The translations under genes were made by a program, and so were the position numbers. 64,000 bases of DNA from Telopea speciosissima (Eukaryota > Streptophyta > Magnoliopsida > Proteales > Proteaceae). Under the pieces are notes generated by a model. It worked only from the letters and a program-made list of their open reading frames with translations, was not told the origin of the DNA and made no database searches. Position 1 is the first letter of the stretch. Each line of letters begins with the position of its first letter. This document shows, piece after piece, positions 22,851 through 33,807 of the stretch. Location: NCBI RefSeq assembly GCF_018873765.1, contig NW_025317420.1, positions 1 through 64,000 on the forward strand, written 5' to 3'.

Positions 22851-22922
<72 letters not shown>
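22850..22922. repeat. (TA)n microsatellite at LINE 3' end
   Basis: An uninterrupted TA run of about 70 bases, immediately after AAATAAAAACAAA, so it stands where a LINE tail is expected. It is encoded as a run of YI in the plus frame and is not coding. Confidence 0.9.
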
Positions 22923-22923
<1 letters not shown>

Positions 22924-22969
22924 CGTGCACTACCAACCTAGGGTCCTAAGTTAAACTACCATTTTGAGT

Positions 22970-23188
22970 GTGATTTTTAAAAAACCTAAGGGTTCCACCA
23001 TGTATACAAGGCCTAAAATAGGGTGTCCTGCAAGTTTCATGACCTAAGTCATATGGCCACCGAAACCAAGGGCTGAAATTTAACATAAAAAATGCACCAA
23101 CTCGGCCAAGATCTCACCAAGTTACCGAGACAACTCAATTTTTTGGCTGACCGAAACCAGCCGAGATACTAAGACCTTGAACCTTGCT
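22970..23188. mobile_element. Right part of a CGAGATCTCG-family element
   Basis: It has the same terminal architecture as the right arm of the element at 12135-13394: AAAAATGCACCAACTCGGCC, then AAGATCTCACC, ACCGAGAC and the end GACCTTGAACCTTG. The compared arm has AAAAAGTGCAACAACTCAGC, GAGATCTCGAC, CACCGAGACC and TTTTCGAACCTTG. Together with 15448-15980 it appears to bracket the LINE. Confidence 0.55.
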
Positions 23189-24356
23189 CCAAAACTAGTT
23201 TTAAAGCTTGTCTTAAACTCCATCTAGGGTTCATGGAATTTTGTGTCTCAACTTTTATTAGAACAACACAGATCTGTATCTGAAAGTTCAGGTGCATTGA
23301 ACACCATTTGATCTGATTTTCAAATGCACTTGAATGCTATTATTTATTTTTTTTCCTAAAGAAGAGCAGATTCTCTTCTTATTTTCTACAATACATGCAA
23401 ACACCAGGAAAAGAGAACTTAGGGGGCAAAATATGAAAAATAAACTTAGCAGTGAATAATATTTTCCCTGTAAAATACTGTATGGTGAAACTAACGGAAC
23501 AATAGGTTAATCATATCCATTTATAATTACACCAACTGAAGCAAGGAAGAGAAGTAACATCACCTGGGACTGACAAGTTAGCAAAAACCCATGTAGAGCT
23601 CCACTATCAAGGAATTTGTGAGCCCCTAAGATCCTCAAAACCCCACCAACCCTGCATAGCCATGTACCACTAAAACCAACAAAAGCTGAATAGGAAGAAC
23701 TTCCAGGGGCATTCGGGTATATGCTTACCAAAATGCATAACATGTGTCACTGGCCTTGTTGGGCCTGCCTTGAATTCCACCATCTACTGTTTACCTCTAC
23801 AGGAGAAGAGGTAGGGGAATAAATTTTGTTCCGGTGAGGCACAAAATACATGAATAATCTATGTTGAAGAGCTTGAAGACCACAAACATGTAAGCTACAA
23901 AATCATAATGAAATAAGCGGATCAATCATTTCAGAAGTATCCTTTAAGGTGGAAGTATTTGGCTGTTATTACGAAAATAAGTATAGAATTTTTTTCCTTT
24001 TTTTTTTTTATGGTGGGGGGGGGGACAGGAGGGAAGGGTGTAAAGAAAATGATTCAAACACCAATCGAATCGATTCCTTCTTAAAAAGAAAAAATCTATT
24101 TTGGTTTCTTCTTTTCTCATTTTTTTCCCTTTAAACTACAGGGCAGATGCCTAGTTGTCCACAATGATGTAACTGATACCAAATTTAGTACGCATACAAA
24201 TGCTGTCTTTACAAACTTAGGCATCTAAACCAGCACACATCTAATATGACATGAATGGAGCAGTCTAATTCCAAGTATGAATGCCTTTGCTACCTTTGAG
24301 TATATTGCTAGGGGTGGTATTTGCTTCCAGAGGTTACCCTTAATGGCATTTTGTAG
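23189..24356. other. No gene seen
   Basis: Sequence upstream of the DRP1 exons. If a functional DRP1 were present, the preceding exons would lie in or before this stretch, but no GTPase or middle-domain exon was recognised. T- and G-rich homopolymers occur near 24000-24026. The part from 24085 onward belongs to the duplicated block C. Confidence 0.5.
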
Positions 24357-25439
24357 GAATTGAAGCGGTTCCCAACACTACAAACTGACATAGCAGCAGC
24401 AGCAGGAGAAGCCTTAGAAAGATTCCGTGAAGATAGCAAGAAAACTGTCATACGACTGGTGGACATGGAATCTAATTATCTGACAATGGAATTCTTCCGG
24501 AAGCTCTCTACGGAGCGAGAGAAGAGCTCAAATGCTTCAGGCTTCAATGCTACAGGCTCTAATATGGACCGATATTCAGAGAACCATTTCCGGAGGATTG
24601 GTATAGCAGCTGCTCTTTCTAAGTTTCTGTTACATGGATTTACGGATTCAGACTAAAAAAGAATGGTGTTTTGTGTAGTTTGCACTTGTCCCAACTCCTA
24701 ACATAAGTTCATAAATTGCTCGCAGGGTCAAATGTCTCAGCTTATGCATGGTATGCGATGCGCTAAATAATTCCATCCCCAAGGTTGTTGCTTATTGTCA
24801 AGTTAGAGAAGCAAAACACTCACTGCTCAATCATTTCTATGTTCAAATCAGAAAAAGGGAGGTAAAGTTCCTACCCTTGTCTTGTTGCATTCTCTACTTT
24901 AATTTATGGTTCAAGGAATAGCTGTTACAAATGCTGATAGTGCACATAGTCCCCAGGTCCAGGCAAGGCCACTAGTTTTGTCTGATGGCTGAGGTTCAAT
25001 CACATGCTATCATCATTGTTGCAAGGAAAGAGAAAGAGAAAGAGAATTAAGAAAAGTATTAATGCAGTCTGAATGTTCAATGAAGCTTTTTTGAGAGAAA
25101 TCATGGAGAAGTTTTTCTTTTCCATAGTGCTAAATTGACATCAATATCAGTTATCATTGATGCACATCATCTTGAAAATCTACCAATGCCAAAGGTCCGG
25201 ATAATTTATGGCGAGCCCAAGTAGTAAGCCCCAAAACTGGAGAAATGCTCTCTGCTCAACAAACTAGACCACCACAACTGATTTTCTAGTCATAAGAAAG
25301 AGGAAGTACAGTAGGATTTTGGTGAGCTCAGAAGATAGTGAATTACAGAGATCTTGGACCTTCTTTGCACATACAACTTGAGCAAAAACATGAATTTTAC
25401 TGATTGATCAAACAATCCGGAATGCAAAGTCTTAACTAA
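24085..25439. repeat. Segmental duplication block C (pair of 35005-36352)
   Basis: From CTATTTTGGTTTCTTCTT to GTCTTAACTAA this stretch can be followed base for base in 35005-36352, including introns, with small indels. It carries two DRP1 exons. Sequence diverges abruptly at both ends. The orientation is the same in both copies. Confidence 0.9.
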
Positions 25440-25697
25440 TCTAGATGTTTCTAGTTTTAAATAAAGGAAACTTAGACTGACCATAGACACAGGTAATCAA
25501 ATAAATCTACTTTGGGTGATCTTACTGTGAAAAAGGTATTGAAGCTGACTATAAATTGGTTTTCTATACAGAAGGAGCAGCTAGGGGCGATGTTAGATGA
25601 GGACCCAGGACTCATGGAGAAGAGGGAAGCTCTAGCTAAGAAGCTTGAGCTCTACAAGAAAGCTAGGAATGAAATAGACTCTGTAGGATGGAAATGA
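24357..25697 (+). pseudogene. DRP1: DRP1-like dynamin-related gene, last three exons, frameshifted
   Basis: The exons read 24357-24600, 24726-24861 and 25572-25697. Exon 1 encodes ELKRFPTLQTDIAAAAGEAL, RLVDMESNYLTMEFFRKL and DRYSENHFRRIG; exon 2 the start of the GTPase effector domain (SNVSAY...); exon 3 QLGAMLDEDPGLMEKREALA to IDSVGWK and a TGA stop. Acceptors TTTTGTAG, CTCGCAG and CTATACAG, and donors GTATAG and GTAAAG, are all in place and in matching phase. Compared with the second copy, exon 2 has lost 4 bases (TGGG) after GCTTAT, shifting the frame through the effector domain. No upstream GTPase exons were found. Plant DRP1 proteins act in membrane fission at the cell plate and in endocytosis; this copy could not. 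Confidence 0.85.
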
Positions 25698-26404
25698 AGA
25701 GAATAAATGTGGATGGTCATGCTCGCAAATGCCTTTGGTTATACACATATGCATTAGCACAGACTGCTATGCACACTACCTAATCAGTTAATTCAATTAT
25801 TCTTTTTATACTCAACTTAATAAAAGCCCAGATGTATAAAGATCTTAAAGTTGGGTTTGCATTTAACCAGTTTTTTCCCCCCATCTAGGGCATGATATAT
25901 GCATGGATAAATAGTGGTCAATGGTTCTGTTTTCTTCAAGTTAGAATTCAATCTAGTTGACTCGTTGATTAAATATTTTGGAGTATTGGACCTATGAATA
26001 TTAAACTTTTGAGCCGGTCATTTCGCATGTGGCTGTGCCTGGACACAGGTACACACTGCAGCATAGGACCTGTCGCCGTTCTTTTTCCCTTAATTTAATT
26101 TCATTTGGGGCTGGGTGGAGGATGATCTTACTGTGCATGTTACCTGTTATTTCTTTTCTCTAGAAAAATTACATATGCAATAAATTTTATGAATCAGAAC
26201 TTGGCCATTTCAAAATTAAGAGGAAAGAAAGGTTAGAAACAAATGATTTTCATTGACAGATAGAAAATGAACTTGGTGTAATAACCAAGGTGGTGCAAGG
26301 TCTATTTGGGCCTTGAGACGATTCAGAGAGCAATGGAGTTGTAAGTGATAATAATTAATAATGAAGGAACCCCAAAGGGTAGCTCTATTGGCAAGGACCA
26401 ACTG
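25698..26404. other. No gene seen
   Basis: Probably the 3' flank of the DRP1 remnant, then unassigned sequence. AATAAAAGCCC at about 25819 could be its polyadenylation signal. Near 26378-26420 GGTAGCTCTATTGGCAAGGAC loosely resembles a tRNA A-box but has no B-box partner. Confidence 0.45.
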
Positions 26405-28474
26405 AGCTGCCCTTCCCTTCACCAATTGGGTTTACCACTGTATTTCTTCTCCGTTTTTCTTTGTGCTGGTAAATGGTAACCCTGTAGGCTACTTTTCCTC
26501 TTCTATTGGTATCTTCTAAGGTTTATCTTGGCCCTAGAAGTTCTCTAGAAGCATTCAATCCAACAACTTATTATCACCCTCCCCCCCCCCCCTCTTAAAT
26601 GCAAGGCATTAAAGCTTACCCATCTTGTCTTTGCAGATGACCTTATTATGCTCTACTTCAAGGCTGACGCTCTTTCAATTGAGTCTTCTATGTCAGAGTT
26701 CCACATGAACCTTTCCAAATCCCTCCATCGGAAGAGGTTAAGTCTTGTTTGAAGGAATTGATTGGTTTCTCTCTGGGTCTCCTTCTGTTCAAATACCTTG
26801 GGTTGCCGATGATTCCATCTAGACTCATGACCCACCATTGTACCCCCATGCTCGACCTCGTGCATAAGAGATTCTAGCATTGGAAGGATAAGTTGTTATC
26901 CTATGCGGGCCATTTTGAACTAATCAGATCGATCCTTCAGTCTACCTATATTTATTGGTCAAGTATTTTTTTTGTTTGCCCCAGGTTGTTATGGTGAAGC
27001 TTAAAGCTCTTATGTGCTCCTTCCTTGGGAAAGGATCAGATTGCTCTAGATTTCTCCACCCCAATTCTTGGGCCTTTGTTTGCCTTCCTAAAGCTAAGAG
27101 AGGTTTGGGGTTAAGGCGTATAAAAGATGTCAACTCGGCGGGTATCCTCAAGTTGATTTGGAAGTTTGCATCCAAGAAGAAAAACATATGGGTTGATTGG
27201 GTCTATTCTAGGCATCTCAGAAATAACGATTTGGATGGCTCCCATCTCTGATTAAGGGTGTCAATTCGGTACGATACCGGTATTCGATAATTCGGTGCAG
27301 TATCAGTATGTACCTCTAGTATCAACCTCCATACCGATATCGTACTGTACAGAGTATGGTACCATTTTCCCGTATCGGTATCATACCAAATTGTATTCGG
27401 TACGGTAAGGTACCAGTTTGGTAAACGGTTTTGGTACTGAATTGACACTGATATCTTTGATGCTTCTTGGGTTTGGAGAAAGACTCTAAAGCTTAAACCT
27501 CTTGCTTACGGAGTTATCAACTCTTTGATTGATGATGGTGCGTCTATTAGGTTTTGGCTGATCTCTTGGCACCCCCTAGGAGTTCTCCTTCCTTTAATGG
27601 CTGACAGAACCATTTGTAACTTGGGTTTGAACAAATTAGCATTGGTCTCTGACATTATTCATGATAATGACTGGGTTCCTCCTATCTCCTCTCCCCAATT
27701 GGCTTCCATTTGGCATACTCTCTCTTGGGTATCCCTAGAAGGTCTCCTGCTGGGGGAGAGTTGGTCACTTGGTCGGCCTCTGCTTCGGGGCTAGCCAACT
27801 CTAAGTTGTCTTGGGACCTTTTCAGAACTCGTGCTCCAATTGTTCCTTGGCAATTTGGTCTAGTTCAAGTCCTTTATTCCCTGCCACAACTTCACTTCTT
27901 GTGGGGCCCTCACTTACTACCTCCCAACACAGTCCTTTATCCAGAGACACATCCCAGTTCCTCCTTCAAGCTGTCTTTGTTGGAGTGCCAATGAAAACGT
28001 TGACCACATCTTCAGTTGCCCTTTCTTCTTAAAGATTTGGAACTGCTTCTTGCTCATTATTGGCCTCGAAGAAGAAGAATTCTACCTTTTCAATGTGAAT
28101 GGATTTGGGTGAACATGACCTTTAGGGGTTCATCAATTTGTGATCTTATGGGTAAGCTAGTCTTTGGTGCTACAATTCATCATATTTGATTGGAGCGCAA
28201 TTTCAGGAGATGATCCAACTCTCATTCCTTTCGATAGAAATGAGACTCCATTCTCTTTGATATCAACAACAAATTGTCACTTTGTCAGTGGTACCTTCTA
28301 GATGTGTTGATTCCCTTAGAAATAGGATTATTGTTGCCTCTTGGGGTCTCCACCTGTGTTGTTATTTTGTATTTTTTGTTTTGCCTTTTGTTTTCTTCTC
28401 CCCCTTGGGCCCTCCTCTTCCTTCTCCTTTTTGTAACGAATTGTTATTCACAAAACAAAACAAAAAAAAAAAAA
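26405..28474 (+). mobile_element. Second L1-type LINE, 5'-truncated, with poly(A)
   Basis: It starts inside RT (NWVYHCISSPFFFVLVNGN, PVGYFSSSIG), then LTHLVFADDLIML with the FADD box, KYLGLPMIPSRLM, KLLSYAGHFELIRSILQS, CLPKAKRGLGLRRIKDVNSA, GILKLIWKFASKKKNIWVDW, and the connector WHPLGVLLPL and RSPAGGELVTW in shifting frames. The 3' end is an A-rich tail at 28448-28474. Many stops and frameshifts show it is dead. It shares the GxFSS and FELIRS blocks with the LINE at 16-22.8 kb, so they are related but not copies of each other. Confidence 0.85.
27255..27450. mobile_element. Short hAT-like MITE inside the LINE
   Basis: Terminal inverted repeats are GTGTCAATTCGGTAC at the left and GTACTGAATTGACAC at the right, in a unit of about 195 bases rich in GGTACGGTA-type words. 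The LINE coding sequence reads up to the left edge (SHLSD) and resumes after the right edge (IFDASWVWRKTLKL). The exact target duplication is unclear; CTGAT occurs at both edges. Confidence 0.7.
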
Positions 28475-28959
28475 AAGTGTGGAGAGGAGATGCATCCTGA
28501 CAAAGCTTTGCTGCAAGTTGAATTTTTTTTTTAATCTTTTTATTTCATTTGGATTTTTTTCCTATTTTCCTATTTTAACTCGAGGGTAGAGTTTGTATAT
28601 AACATAAGAAGGTGGAAGGAATTTATGTACTGGTATTTATAATGACTGAGTTGGAGAGATTGGGGAAAATAATTAAGCAAGGGAAATTGGGATGGATCTG
28701 ATTGTCCTTTCTCCTCTTTGTTCTGCTTTATCTAGTTTTTAATCTTATTCCAGAAATTTCATTAATTAGATGAAATTTTATTGATTTTTTTTTTTTTTCA
28801 TATTTTAGAGAAAATTAGAAGAGATAGTTTGGGAATGTCAAGATATAGATTTTGTAATTAATGTTGTAGGTTGGTTTGTCGTGTTGATGCAACATTGCTT
28901 AAGGTGGGTTCTAACCATCCCTTTTTGTAATTTTGTTTCCAACTGGGTATTGTCCTCTG

Positions 28960-29128
28960 GACTTGGGTCCTCTGTAGCACGACACACTATGTAGCGCACA
29001 TCCAACGGACTGCAATGCTTAGGCATGTAGCCCAACACCCCACCAGTGTGTTGGGCTGCGTGCCCAAGCATTGCGGGCCATCGGATAATGCGCTGCACAC
29101 TATGTCACGCTACAGAGGAGCTCTACAC
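28960..29128. mobile_element. Hairpin MITE of a second family
   Basis: Left arm GTCCTCTGTAGCACGACACA pairs with the right arm ending TGTCACGCTACAGAGGAGC. The inner arms pair as well, for example CAATGCTTAGGCATGTAGCC with GCGTGCCCAAGCATTG, and the centre is near ACCCCACCAGTGTG at 29036-29049. It shares no sequence with the CTCGTCTCC hairpins. Its flank runs into an A run at 29184-29199 that looks like another old LINE or SINE tail. Confidence 0.7.
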
Positions 29129-29199
29129 GTTGTCCTGTTGTACTTTTCTTTCACATTAATACAATTCTTTTTGATCCTTGACCAAAAAAAAAAAAAAAG

Positions 29200-29836
29200 A
29201 AATGTTTATGGGGTGCCCACAGGTGAGTTGTCACGTATTAAAATCCTCTATAGTACTGGTGGGACAACGGTGCACATCCGACAGCACAGCAGAGGCCACT
29301 AGTCATGGTTGATTAAAGTGCTCTTACTTGTAGAGTTTGTATTTTCACTTTATGAATGTTAATTTTGATTATCAAGAATGCCATTATTCAGAAACTTTGA
29401 AGTTGCAGTATTTTCTATTATAATTAAGTTCACTTATTTTCCCTTTGATGAGTAGTATCTATTTAATGAATTAGTGTGCTTCTAGTAAACCTCTATTTTT
29501 GTTGTTAGAGGGTTTCACCCTCCAATTTAGGGTGGGGGGGGTTGCTTCCCATTTCCATTTACTGAGTTGTTATCCTCCCTCAATCTTATATTGGGCAGCG
29601 ATCTAGATAGCAGAGGTGGGCTGCTGGAGGAGAGCTACAAGAGGGGATTTGATGGGTAGTTCAGGGATTTTGAATTAACAGAGAAGAAAGAAAGGTAGAA
29701 GTTTGTTTTTGGGGTAGAACTAGAAAAGCAATTTGGGGTAGGAGAGTGAGTAAATATAGGTTAAGCGTAAGTGGAGTAATAGTATTTTCCCCTTATAGAA
29801 ATGAGTTGAGGGTACCATCCACCAGCTTGTTTGTAG
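29200..29836. other. No gene seen
   Basis: Unassigned AT-rich sequence with a G run near 29533-29541. No frame with a recognisable domain. Confidence 0.45.
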
Positions 29837-30727
29837 TAGGGCTACAAGTTTGGCTTTGTTGGCTTGAGCCTACCCTAAACCCGAACAACGCCTGGGCTGA
29901 GATACCCTGGTCCTGAGAATGGGCCAGGGATGAGAATTTCTAGCCCTGGGTCAAGCCAGGTCAGGCCTTAGGCTGAGCCCTGCCTGTCCCAGCTTGGTCT
30001 GTTGTCTTGTTTGATAGAAGTGATAAACTTTTAAATCGTGTGTTGGACCTGATGGGATCATCAATTTGAAAATAATACTGAAGCAGAAAAAAAAATTGAA
30101 AATAATACATCTACTGAAGATGCATTTGAATAGTAAAGTAAGATATGTGCAATTGCTTCTATGCTCCTATTTTACATTTTTTATACTCTTACATGTATGC
30201 TCTAATGCATCAACCATGAATTTATCTATTTGTGTTGCTTTCAAATTAGCTAATGCAAAATAGCATTAGATTAATATTCATATTATAACATCTTCTCATA
30301 TTATAACATCTTCTCATTGCTTAATCTTTTGTTCTACAATTAAAACAAATAATTCTAATATGATTAGAGGACATCAGAATCCAAACTAGTAGAGATTCTA
30401 CATGGTAATTATTAGATGTTTTTGGTTCTGGAACTATACAAGTCTGATATTACTTTGAGATTTTCATTTTTTTCAAGTTATTGTTATTGATGCTTTTAAT
30501 TTACTGTCATGAGGAAACTGTTAATTTGCTAATCGTCTATGTGCTTCTTCTTCTTCTTCTTCCTGGTCTGGGCCAATCGGGGTTAGTCCAACCCGGCCTT
30601 GACGACAGGTTAGGGTTTGAATTTTTCAGGTTCTGATTCAAGGCCGGGCCTGAGACAAGCTAAGTGGACTCAGGGTTGGGTTAAGGTTTTAAAAAGCCTG
30701 ACCTAACCCAACCTAGTTGCAGCTGTA
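29837..30727. mobile_element. hAT-like MITE, 891 bp
   Basis: Ends TAGGGCTACAAG (left) and GTTGCAGCTGTA (right) are imperfect inverted repeats. Flanks GTTTGTAG (29829-29836) and GTTTGTAC (30728-30735) are an 8-bp target duplication with one mismatch. The subterminal regions are rich in GGCCTGAGC, GTCAGGCC and CAACCCGGCC words; the centre is AT-rich and holds a CTT run near 30545. Size and ends fit the same group as the elements at 37.3 and 38.4 kb. Confidence 0.7.
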
Positions 30728-31111
30728 GTTTGTACTATAATCCACTATTGGTAAATCCAAATATTTTACATCAACATGAAGAAGTTTGGAGTATTGTGCC
30801 ACCCTCTATCCATAGACACAAAAGCTTTGTCCCATTGCAAGGGGAATTAAAGGGAAGGGAAATGAAAATTTTCAAACCTATAAAAACAAGTTTTTGTAAT
30901 CATTATCGAATATAATTATATAAATTAATTAAATTTCTTACCATTTTTTAGTGGAAAAAGATCTGTACAACACCAGCTCAAAAATCAAATTGCACAATCT
31001 CACACATATCATTGTTCATATGAGGGGTGATATATCATAAATACCCCTACTGGACAGTGTAGGAAACCCTCTCCCATATTTAATAATGATACTTTTTTAA
31101 TTCAAGTTCCA

Positions 31112-31560
31112 TTTGGTTGCACGAAAAATTGAAGGGAAGAAAAATGAAATTTCAAACCTACAATAAGAAACTTTTGTAATCATTACCCAAAAAAACCATA
31201 TGAATGATACCATGTAGGTCAAACAAGGAATAGCTAGGTTTGACACGTCACAGAACCAGAAAATCTTCATTGGTCTCAGAACAAAAAACAAAGAAAACGA
31301 TAACTTGCAAGAAGGTTGTTCCCACGTTTAGCAGGTCCTTTGGCTGCACGAAAAAATTGAAGAGAAGAAAAGTGAAATTTCAAACTTCTAATAGGAAACT
31401 TTTGTAGTCATTACCAAAAAAAATGAATGCTATCATGTAGGTCACAGAACGCATAACTATGTTTGACACATCACAGAACCAGAAAATCATCATTGGTCTT
31501 GGTACAAAAAACAAAGAAAACGATAACTTGTAAGAAGGTTGCTTCCGCGTTTAACAGAGT
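31112..31560. repeat. Tandem duplication, period about 227 bp
   Basis: The unit starting TTTGGTTGCACGAAAAATTG at 31112 recurs at 31339 as TTTGGCTGCACGAAAAAATTG. Both continue through GAAATTTCAAAC, CATGTAGGTCA, TTTGACAC and AAAGAAAACGATAACTTG. The duplicate block at 59.3 kb has only one unit, so the tandem copy arose here or was lost there. Confidence 0.85.
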
Positions 31561-31675
31561 CAAATGTATGCAGCTTTACCCCTATTTTCAAAGAGGCTGT
31601 TTCCAAGGCTTGAACTTGTGACCAAGCATTCAGCAAGTGAGCACTTGACCAACGTGCCAAGCACGACCTTCTTAG
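31555..31675 (-). mobile_element. Au-like SINE, minus strand
   Basis: On the minus strand it reads GAAGGTCGTGCTTGGCACGT, GCTTGGTCACAAGTTCAAGC (B-box-like) and GGAAACAGCCTCTTTG, then GGGGTAAAGCTGCATACATT. This has the Au SINE body with a divergent head. The copy at 59466-59586 is part of the block duplication and not an independent insertion. Confidence 0.7.
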
Positions 31676-32100
31676 GTAAGCACATTGAGGTTTGTATATA
31701 CATCTAAGGAAAAGGCTCTCTAAGCCTAAGGCATATAGCCATATACTATGCCCCCTCACATGTATTATTATATTTTTTTAAAATAAGAAAAACAATGATT
31801 AAAAAATTAAATGTGAGAAGGTGTAGAGGCAGTAAAGTACTCTACTTACTCAGAAAACCCTCTCACTAATAATAAATAGGGAAAGAGAACGCTACCTGGT
31901 CATATACAAAGTGCAGCCCCTGCACCCAGACGCAAGGCCACACCAAATGATCACTGCACCCTCAAGAATTTCTGTCTTTCTATGGGGGTGTGGTGGTCAT
32001 TTTGCATGGCCTTTGTCTATGCAAAAGGGCACATGCCAAAAGCGACCAAGTAGCATTCTTTCTCCCTAATAAATAAAAAAAAATTCAACTTGAAGAGAGA

Positions 32101-32231
32101 AGACCTTGGAGCAACGGTAAGGTTGCTTCATTGCGAACAAGTAGTCGCGAATTTGAGTCGGAAAACAACCTCTATGAAGCGAGGGTAAGGCTGCCTGCGT
32201 ACATGGAGCCTCATACACTAAGTACGCTCTT
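32101..32231 (+). mobile_element. Au-like SINE, plus strand
   Basis: The body reads AGACCTTGGAGCAACGGTAA, then GTAGTCGCGAATTTGAGTCG (B-box-like), GCGAGGGTAAGGCTGCCTGC and a tail ACTAAGTACGCTCTT. The layout is as for the Au SINE at 10.8 kb, but more diverged. It lies about 430 bases from the oppositely oriented SINE. Confidence 0.8.
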
Positions 32232-32722
32232 AGAAAATCCAACTTGAAGAGTCATTCATTCATTCCCCTTTACTTATTCATACCCGTAGAAGAAACAATG
32301 GTGGTACTACTAAGATGAAATAACATAGTATTTTTTCATATTTTTTGGTAAAGAAATAATACACACTACCACATTTTAAGATATGGCAAATACTTATGCT
32401 ACGTGGGACTAATTTTAAGATTAAGATCCATATTCTCTCCATAGCAAGGGCACTAGGCACATAGCTTTCCTGCATGGAAGCTATACATTCCATTTGATAT
32501 TTCAACTAGTGCACAAATTTGGTGCCCAGTGGGTGTCACCCTCCCTTACTCATGTTCAGGTTCAAGCTTGCCAACCCTTGTTCAAAGGTTAGACTTTTAA
32601 ATGGCTTCTTTAAGGCTAAACAGAGAAAGAAAATTGACAAAAGAAATATATTACCTTTAGGACACTATACATTTGTACACAATATGTTGTACAAGGAGCA
32701 TAAACTTCAGCTACCTTCGATT

Positions 32723-33771
32723 TTATGCGGTTAAACAAGCTTCATTAGAGACCGGAACCACAATGGCGAGCCTCATCATGGATTTGTACTTATCAGGGAC
32801 TTTTGCACCTGCATGCATGCACATTTCTACAACAGCCGGAGCCTTACCATAGAACTGCTTCAGCAAACCTATCAATGGGGGTCCCTTTGGATCCTGCACA
32901 TGCCATACATAATTTGGTGGGACAACTTCATCTACAGTTGCATCTTGCCAACCATGTTTCCCATCTCTCCACTGGTGCTTAAATGCACCACAAAGCTTTG
33001 CATTGTGCCCCCATGGTCCAACATGAACCTCAGAGCAATACCCACATGTCTTCACTGAATATTTCCTCATCAACTTCCTCACACCCCACCTCACCTTCTC
33101 GTACGCATCGAAAGTCTCCTGTGCAATTTTTGAAACATCAGATGCTGCAGGAGGTGGAAAACACATAACATGATCCCCAAATGTATCAAGTTCCATGAGT
33201 GGGTAAGAGTCTCTAGAATGACATGGTTTTGACTCCTCAACAAATCCACCTCGATCGATCACTTTCTTCCCAAACATTCTAATGGGTTCGGTTCTTCTGC
33301 GTGAAGGGTATCCTGGTAAATCCACCCCTGCTTGGATGAACAACTCCACAACAGTCGAAATCCTGTCATAGTCAAACCTGGTCTCATGCTTTATTCTCCG
33401 ACCAAAAGGGTCATAAAGGTGGTATGATTCAACAGGGAGAAGAACATCATTGATAGAACCCTTGACCCATGAGTGGAAACTTCTGCGTTTTTGGCTGCCT
33501 GGGCCATGGCAGTCCTGAAAATTATGACCTGTCTGGCCCACATGAACTTCAGAGCAGTCACTGCAAAGAGAAAATATAATACATTAGGAATGTGTAGGGG
33601 TGGAAACACAGGGCCAGACTTGCATTTGGGTGGGAGTGGGCCAGAGTCTTCAAAGCAAACCCATCAGGCCTGAATTGAACATAGTGAACGCCTGGTGAAA
33701 CTAGGGTTGGGCTTGGGCTACAGATATACTACCCCGCCCTACCCAACTTTGACATATGTATAATAGAGTAC

Positions 33772-33807
<36 letters not shown>

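Larger units (their letters stand above)
31384..33504. repeat. Segmental duplication block B (pair of 59288-61401)
   Basis: Sequence from CAAACTTCTAATAGG through the APO1 last exon to GGCTGCCTGGGC matches 59288-61401 in the same orientation. It carries two SINEs in opposite orientation and the 3' flank plus most of the last exon of the APO1-like gene. Divergence is modest and includes several small indels. Confidence 0.9.

Noticed and set aside
26378..26420. tRNA-like A-box (GGTAGCTCTATTGG)
   Set aside because: No B-box or cloverleaf follows at the right distance, and the LINE begins there.
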